DNA of 64,000 nucleotides, from positions 202,335,729-202,399,728 of the forward strand of contig NC_134568.1 in the NCBI RefSeq assembly GCF_050947875.1, given 5' to 3'. This DNA comes from Dermacentor variabilis. Its lineage: Eukaryota; Arthropoda; Arachnida; Ixodida; Ixodidae. Within the stretch, counting starts at the first letter, position 1; each line of letters opens with the position of its first letter. The notes under the pieces are model-generated. The model saw only the letters and a list, made by a program, of their open reading frames with translations. It made no database searches and had not been told where the DNA came from. A program made the position numbers and the translations under genes. Shown here piece by piece: positions 58,470 to 64,000 of this stretch.

Positions 58470-58800
58470 GCTACAAGAAAAAGGATTATATGCAGCCTGG
58501 AATAGAAATAGTAGACTTTGCAATCAACCCGATACAATGGAACATTGCTTTATTCTTTGTCGTGACGCATTTCATTTTTGGGACATTTTACAAAACTATC
58601 AAAAAAGACCTTCCTCTCACATCTTTTGGTATCGGGTTCCTTCCTTTCAAAAAGACAGCCAGTAATAATACATTATGCATATGATTTGTTTATGTTAGGA
58701 CTCTGTTCATTATAGAGAAGCCGAATGATCGACAGACATGCCGAGCCATCTGGCTCGACGAGGTCTGTCTTTCGAGAAGAGGCTGCTCAAGTGTATAGTG
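58470..58800 (+). pseudogene. LINE C-terminal fragment with cysteine knuckle
   Basis: The plus-strand frame CNQPDTMEHCFILCRDAFHFW, read without its first residue, is the C..T.EH.(F/L)..C.....FW signature at the end of many LINE ORF2 proteins. It continues WDILQ and, in another frame, FGIRFLPFKKTASNN, ending near SRMIDRHAEPSGSTRS. There are stops and frameshifts. No RT domain lies upstream, so it is a 5'-truncated copy. Confidence 0.6.
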
Positions 58801-59930
58801 TGGTTGCAACCCTTGATACCGTTCCTGAATGGATTTCGCATCTGGTCGCATGTGTTTGTTTCGACCACTCCACCTTTTTTAGAGCGCAGCTCTTAGGCGC
58901 CCGTTCCTGCGTCGACATCGTACTTGTAATCGATCGAACGAGCACGCGAAGGATGGAAGCGAATGCGGAGCGCAGCGAGAGTTGAAAAACGGCCATAGCG
59001 AAGAGAGCGCGAGAAGGAAAACGGAGGAGGAAGGTATGGTGAAAGCGCTAGGAGAAAAAGCATAGTGCCGCGCAAGACGGGCTGTGCGGCGACGATGGCG
59101 CCAGAGTAGCGCGCGGAGTCTGTATGGAAACAAAGCGTTGCATGAACGGAGGTGTGTCTTCCACGCGTCACTACGCGTCACCTACGCGCTGCCCCTCGTG
59201 ACCTCACGATTAGCGAGGCAATCGCGTCACACTTCGCTCCGTTTGCAACATGCCGCACGAGATAGATTTTCCGCACCAGCCAATATATCGCGAAATGAAA
59301 ACACCTGTAGCGCTGCGGTAAACACATGGCCAATATAAGGTATTAGTCCGGTTGAATATCGCATTCATCATAAACATGCTTAAGGTTCACAGCCATCTGG
59401 ATGAAATTCACCCTTGTAAGTACAATTGGTTCGGTGTTGCGGTCTATTATTCGCGCTTTCCACAAACTGTGTTCTCATGAGAAAAACTACGCGGAATAAT
59501 ACAGCACCTTGAGAGTGCAGTAGGGCCTCTAGCTGCTCTGATAGGCTGATTCCACGATATTCAGGGCTTCAGTTTATAAATCAGCACCAAGGTGACACAA
59601 ATTAAGCGAAGCTAGCAGTAAGATGTGACAAAAAGACAAAGTAAATATATCTTTCCACTTTACCACCGGAGACATCATGTTTAAGTATAGCAAGTTGACA
59701 TCCATTATCTACTGTGACCATATGACGTGCTCGAACGACGACTTGGCTCAAACGGCTGGAAAATACATACTTCTGACTTTTTATGCTTGAAATGTTGATG
59801 TGCCCGAGCGCTCTTAAATTCTGCAGAATGCATGTTTTGTGCAAAATACCCTTTTAGCACGAAATTAATCAAAGGGTACACTTAAGGGCGTTCTAATGAA
59901 TGCACCCAGTTGGAATTTTTTCAGAAAAAG
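58800..59930. other. GC-rich spacer, no gene recognised
   Basis: The stretch around 58880-59230 is GC-rich with CpG-bearing words, and its text (AGAGCGCAGCTCTTAGGCGC) is one I associate with dispersed tick repeats. Overlapping arginine-rich frames are composition artefacts. Confidence 0.35.
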
Positions 59931-61245
59931 TAATGGTGCGAAAAGGGTGTTTTTCGACATATAATCCACCTTCGAGAGTGTAATTTTCCTTAGTGTATGA
60001 ATAACAAATTCAAAAAGCTTGGAAACTGCAGAGAGAAAGGAAATTGGCCCATAGTTTGCGACATCCGATTTAATGCCAGATTTAAAGACAGAAAAATACG
60101 CGAGCGGTTTTCTCAGTATGCGGGAAAGCTGAATTATTCAAACAGTTATTAAAGATTGATGTCAGCACAGGTAGCAGGATACTGCCGTTGGCTTCGATAA
60201 TACCGGCCGGGATGCCATCTGGGCCGCAGGACAAAGATGGCCTCAGACGCCTGAGGCATTCGCTGATGATATTCTCATCAAAGAATGCCTAGCTGGAAGT
60301 TCCAGCAGAAGATCGCGGCTGGCGGGTAGTGCTATCAGGTGACTTCTTATACACAGAGGAAAATGAACAGCTACTGCTTGCACTTCTCCACCACAGCAGT
60401 CAAGCAGACGGATGCTATCTGCACGTTTACTAGAGCGAATACCAAAGTGTCTCCAAAAGTCCGCCGGCCCGTTAAAGGCGCTGTTCTCTAATGGCTCAAT
60501 GCGAGACTTGTGATCCCGCTTTTTCAATTCGCATATACATTTGTTAGGCTCAGGACTTATGACTTTTCTATGGGCATGCCACGCTGTTAGAGCAGTTCTA
60601 AGTTACGCAGAAAACCAGTGAGGAAATTGACATAGTTTCGGCTTGTACTGGTGTACGTAGTCGTGAATACTACCTAGAACTACCTCGTTAAACCGATGGA
60701 GCTGTTCGTCGACGTCACATATACTAGTAGCGAGAGACCAATCAACTGCAGAGAAAAACTTGATAAGGCTAACATAGTCACCAGATTTGAAAGCATAGCG
60801 GGGGAACTTACTGATAGAATCTGAACGGTTATAGCGTAAGGCCGACAAGGACGCGGATATCATAAGGGAGGGGGGGGTGAAACTTGTCAGGCCGAAGAAG
60901 GGAAATGTCAGAGTTGCATTCTGTTGCACTGTTGCATTCTGTGCATTTGGCAGGCACAGGTCTAAAACATTACCGCGACAGTTCTCAGTTGTGCTGCTGA
61001 AGGCAGTTAAAAACTAGGAAATCGAACAACGAGCTGCATTTGTTCACTGTGAAACTATTGTAGTGGGAATAGGTGTAATTGCTCCGCTTGGATAGGCGGA
61101 GCAACTGCAATAAGTAGTTGGCTCTCTATATGCGTGGTGACGTGTTCAGTAGATGTGATGACCTCATGTGATGTGATGTCAGGATTGAAGTTGGGTGGTA
61201 CATAAAAAGCTCCAGGTTCTCGTACTGTTTCTAGGCCGAGATGTC

Positions 61246-61887
61246 TAATGGCGTTTCACTGGTCGATTCGGAGCAGGATTTCTTGCTCCGTGGCAACGAA
61301 TCCGAATTTCACTGGTCAATCTGCTAGCGGGTTCGCGCTTTGCGCTAATCGTTTCGGATCAACTCGCTCAGCGCCGGATCGCTCTCACTTGCTCCGCCAC
61401 CGAGGCGCGGATTCGGGCGGAAATAGCTCGCGTCACTTCCGTCTTCAAGCGAAATCGGTACCCGGTCGGTACGCACAACATTGTGTTGCTTCGCGAAATG
61501 GCTGCGTTCGGTGCTGCTGTAGAGCTCGCGTTTAGCTATGAGACCTCGGACGACAGCTATTACGAGGTGACGCAGGTGCTGTACGAAGCCTTCTATGTAC
61601 GTTGTCCATGCACAATCATTGCGGGCGCGACATGGAAATGACGGACTCTGCGACTGCCTCGGTCAAATTACGCACGGGGCCCGGCGACTTTGGTCGCCGT
61701 GGAAACATACAGAGTGGAAGTCGGGCATGGTCTCCGGAACCGGTTTGTGTGACGTGTACGCAGACTTCCTGTGTGTTCCTCCGCGGAGCGTTTGGCGCTC
61801 CGCTGGCCGATTCGGATTTGTGAAACCCGAGCGCTCGCTCGAGGATTTCGGCGGCCGCTCTAGATCGACCAGTGAAAAACGCCATTA
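61246..61887. mobile_element. 642-bp inverted-repeat element inside the LINE endonuclease
   Basis: The left end TAATGGCGTTTCACTGGTCG and the reverse complement of the right end TAATGGCGTTTTTCACTGGT share about 20 bp with a two-base indel. The interior is GC-rich and holds a 30-residue frame starting MAAFGAAVELAFSYETSDDS. Target duplications could not be recognised. A PIF/Harbinger origin is possible but not shown. Confidence 0.65.
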
Positions 61888-62023
61888 CACATTTAGGTTA
61901 TCCGTCAACGGTAATTAGGACACCACCACCTTTTTGTTTGGATCCGTATAAGATTCTGTCGCTGTGAAATACGTCGTAGTAAGGCGAGTGCAGGTCAGAC
62001 GACAATTAGATGGCACTGCACAG

Positions 62024-63502
62024 CAGGCACGTACCCAGGATTTTTTTTCGGGGGGGGAGGGGAGGGGGTACCTTTACCTAACCTAACCCAAGGTAACTTT
62101 TCTGTTCAAATGAGAGGGGCGGGGTATCTTTACTAGCGTAAATGTGAATGCCCACCGTTCGCTACAAGAACGCGTAAACCCGCAGAAGAGAAATGAAATA
62201 AGGTGTACCTCAGAGGTATACGCCTGTGAGATAGACCTCTCCTTTGCTTGACAAACAAGGAACCACACCAAACGGACTCCCGCAGGACGAGCAGTGTTAA
62301 GAACAAGCAAACAAGTGAAAGTGTAAAATAAAGATTTCTAGTAGCGTTTCTTTAATTAGCTCTGGAAGAAATACAGATAAATATATATTTACGGAACAAT
62401 CACAGTTCTTTTGGGTCCATCGTTTACTGCTCTACCAAGTTCAGTGTCAAAACCAACTCGTATTATTTGGGAAGTTGCGTAACGATGCGTGGCTGCCAGT
62501 CCTGTACAACCGCATAGAGCGCAGGACGCTGCAGTTCTAGACGTACTGTGGACACCGCGGAAGGTTAGAAAAACACCCACATAAGCATAGCTCAGAAGTG
62601 GCTACGTCAGGCGGCTATAGACTGATAATGGTAGAAGTGTCATTCAAAACACACGGAAACATTCTCCCCTTCTGGCGGCGTTTTCTCTACTTTTTAAACA
62701 AAAAGATTTTGATCCATAATTGGTTCCACAAGCAGTGGTTAAATATGTTAATTTTCGTTTTTCTTTCCTGTTTGGCTGTTGCCTCGGCTCTATCCCTTAG
62801 TAGATGGCTTAATTTCTCAACTCCTTGCGACTCTTGTTTCCAGTTGCCAGTTTTGCTGGAAAGTGCTGAACAATTACGGAAAAACTAGACGAGGTAACAG
62901 GTGACATTCATATTCCTTATGGGTTTAACGGTCATTGCAGGGTTTGATCATGGACGCTGTTTCGCATTATTTTATTCTGCGCCTTATCTAACCTATATCA
63001 CGAGTATATGGTTCCAAGGATATGTCAGCGTCGCGGCGAGCCGTCACTCGAGGAATTAATGAAGCAAAAGGAAATTTTAAACACAAATAGCGTTGTCTCC
63101 GCCCGCAACTCTCTCCACAAGCATACAGGCCAGCTGAGTACGAACCGAATTCCTTTTCTGGTCCTTGGATCAGTCTAACCAAAGGTTGAACTAACGAAAC
63201 AACAGCGATGCAAGTGGCCGTTGTTATAGATGGTGACAACTGAACGCATGTCGAGTTAATCGCGTAGGCACCGAATCTATGTGCAAACTGGCCTTCACAC
63301 CCCAGGAGATGCCGATGACTACCGCCGTCCGAAAGGAGTGAAAAAGGCAGCAAAATGTTGACCGCCGAATAGCTTTCAAGTCTCATGATTGAATTGGCGG
63401 TACTTTAGCAATGCGTGTGAGGAGTGGCGGCGCGGGTAGGGGGGAGGGGGTGCCGCTTAGTTCCGGTGGGGGGGGGCGCCCCCCTCCCTTGGTACGTGCC
63501 TG
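62024..63502. mobile_element. hAT-like DNA element, 1479 bp
   Basis: The left end is CAGGCACGTACCCAGG and the right end, reverse complemented, is CAGGCACGTACCAAGG: 15 of 16 bases identical. Perfect 8-bp duplications CTGCACAG lie at 62016-62023 and 63503-63510. G-rich subterminal tracts mirror those of the element at 49608. The interior has no transposase, and the frame at 62598-62888 lacks motifs. Confidence 0.88.
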
Positions 63503-63637
63503 CTGCACAGTCAGGTTTGTTAGTACAGCAACGGGGAAAGAAGAGGAAAGAATGCTAGCAAATAGTTCAGGTGCCTTGGTCCGAAGAGCTCCAGCGTTCT
63601 GATAATAGATGTCTAAATTACTGATTTTGCTGAACAT
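63503..63637 (-). pseudogene. LINE ORF2 endonuclease start
   Basis: It begins MFSKISNLDIYYQNAGALRT and continues KAPELFASILSSSFPVAVLT, the YYQN.RGLRTK...F motif at the start of APE-type endonucleases. The hAT-like element cuts it directly afterwards. Across the element it resumes as YYDVFHSDRILYGSKQKGGG and VLITVDG near 61990-61910. Confidence 0.8.
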
Positions 63638-63647
63638 TGGTTAGTAG

Positions 63648-63938
63648 TCACCTCAGTAGCATGGAGCATATCATCATGTCGCTCACCAGCTCCCCACGAA
63701 GCACCTTGAAGAGGCAACCCATCGGTCGCACGGACGGGTCGTCAAGGCGTTTAAAAGCTTCGTCGTTAACAACCACATGGAATGAAGAATAGGAGTCGTG
63801 CTTTGTTTTGCGTTGCCGGCAGGAGACAGGGTTAACATTGAGAGACTTCAGGCGATCAGTCATGTGGGCAGGGCTGGTCTCAAGGGAGAGCTTTGACGTA
63901 AAAAAAAAAGCCTTTGGCACGCTTGGGTGTTTCGGCAA
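63648..63938 (-). pseudogene. LINE ORF1 C terminus
   Basis: The frame reads TDRLKSLNVNPVSCRQRKTK, HDSYSSFHVVVNDEAFKRL and VRPMGCLFKVLRGEL. It resembles the end of ORF1 in Jockey/CR1-like LINEs (C...KTK..SY.SFH.... then W..G.L..PF.G.L). It is directly followed on the same strand by the endonuclease start at 63637. Confidence 0.65.
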
Positions 63939-64000
63939 CAGTTAATGCCCACTCATAGAAGCACCGATTGAGGCAGAAATTCTATTTTTGTCGTCTCAGT

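Larger units (their letters stand above)
59930..64000 (-). mobile_element. Jockey/CR1-like LINE, interrupted twice, running off the window
   Basis: Minus-strand order from the right edge is ORF1 C terminus (63938-63648), ORF2 endonuclease (63637 downward, resumed at 62015-61890 and 61245-60930), inter-domain region (60929-60603) and N-terminal RT (60240-59960: CGPDGIPAGIIEANGSILLP, then KSDVANYGPISFLSAVSKLF). Two DNA elements interrupt the endonuclease. Frames shift often, so it is dead. The catalytic RT part with the aspartate pair is missing at the left end. Confidence 0.8.

Noticed and set aside
58787..59338. Host gene in the GC-rich stretch with overlapping frames
   Set aside because: Open frames occur on both strands with arginine- and serine-rich composition, and the DNA resembles dispersed tick repeats.

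Overview
The window looks like nuclear DNA of a hard tick, probably a metastriate ixodid. It holds one multi-exon host gene with long introns. The rest is mostly transposable elements, including tRNA-derived SINEs of the type I know from ixodid genomes (Ruka-like) and LINE families that usually surface in tick annotation as 'tick transposon' or craniofacial-development-protein-like ORFs. No bacterial operons, CRISPR arrays, rRNA genes or functional tRNA genes were seen.

Region 1 (1-29181, + strand). Eight consecutive internal exons of an SLC7-family light-chain amino acid transporter (LAT or y+LAT type), all with GT-AG introns and matching phases, encode about 308 residues from the end of TM4 through TM12. 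The 5' exons lie upstream of the window and the last coding exon was not found. The introns carry SINEs, foldback elements, microsatellites, mariner and LINE relics. The last visible intron is about 15.5 kb and contains a Tigger/pogo-like element filled by an RTE-type LINE.

Region 2 (29182-45079). No complete host gene was recognised. It contains an old RTE copy whose two halves are separated by about 6.4 kb, a TTAA-flanked miniature element (third copy in the window) that has taken in THAP-like and LINE sequence, palindromes, a BED-finger hAT transposase relic and a possible P-element (THAP9-like) relic.

Region 3 (45080-55622). This is the highlight: a nested set of transposons. A near full-length CR1/L2-type LINE on the minus strand (ORF1 with a PHD-like finger, coiled coil and SGNH-hydrolase blocks; ORF2 with endonuclease and reverse transcriptase) is split inside ORF1 by a 5538-bp hAT-like element with perfect 8-bp target duplications. 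That element contains a mariner with TA duplications and a TTAA-type miniature element. The mariner contains a 5'-truncated RTE LINE with an 11-bp target duplication. The order of insertion can be read directly from the sequence.

Region 4 (55623-64000). Transposon fragments and repeats, then a second minus-strand LINE (Jockey/CR1-like) running off the right edge. It is interrupted by a 1479-bp hAT-like element (perfect 8-bp duplication) and a 642-bp inverted-repeat element. No expressed host gene was recognised here.
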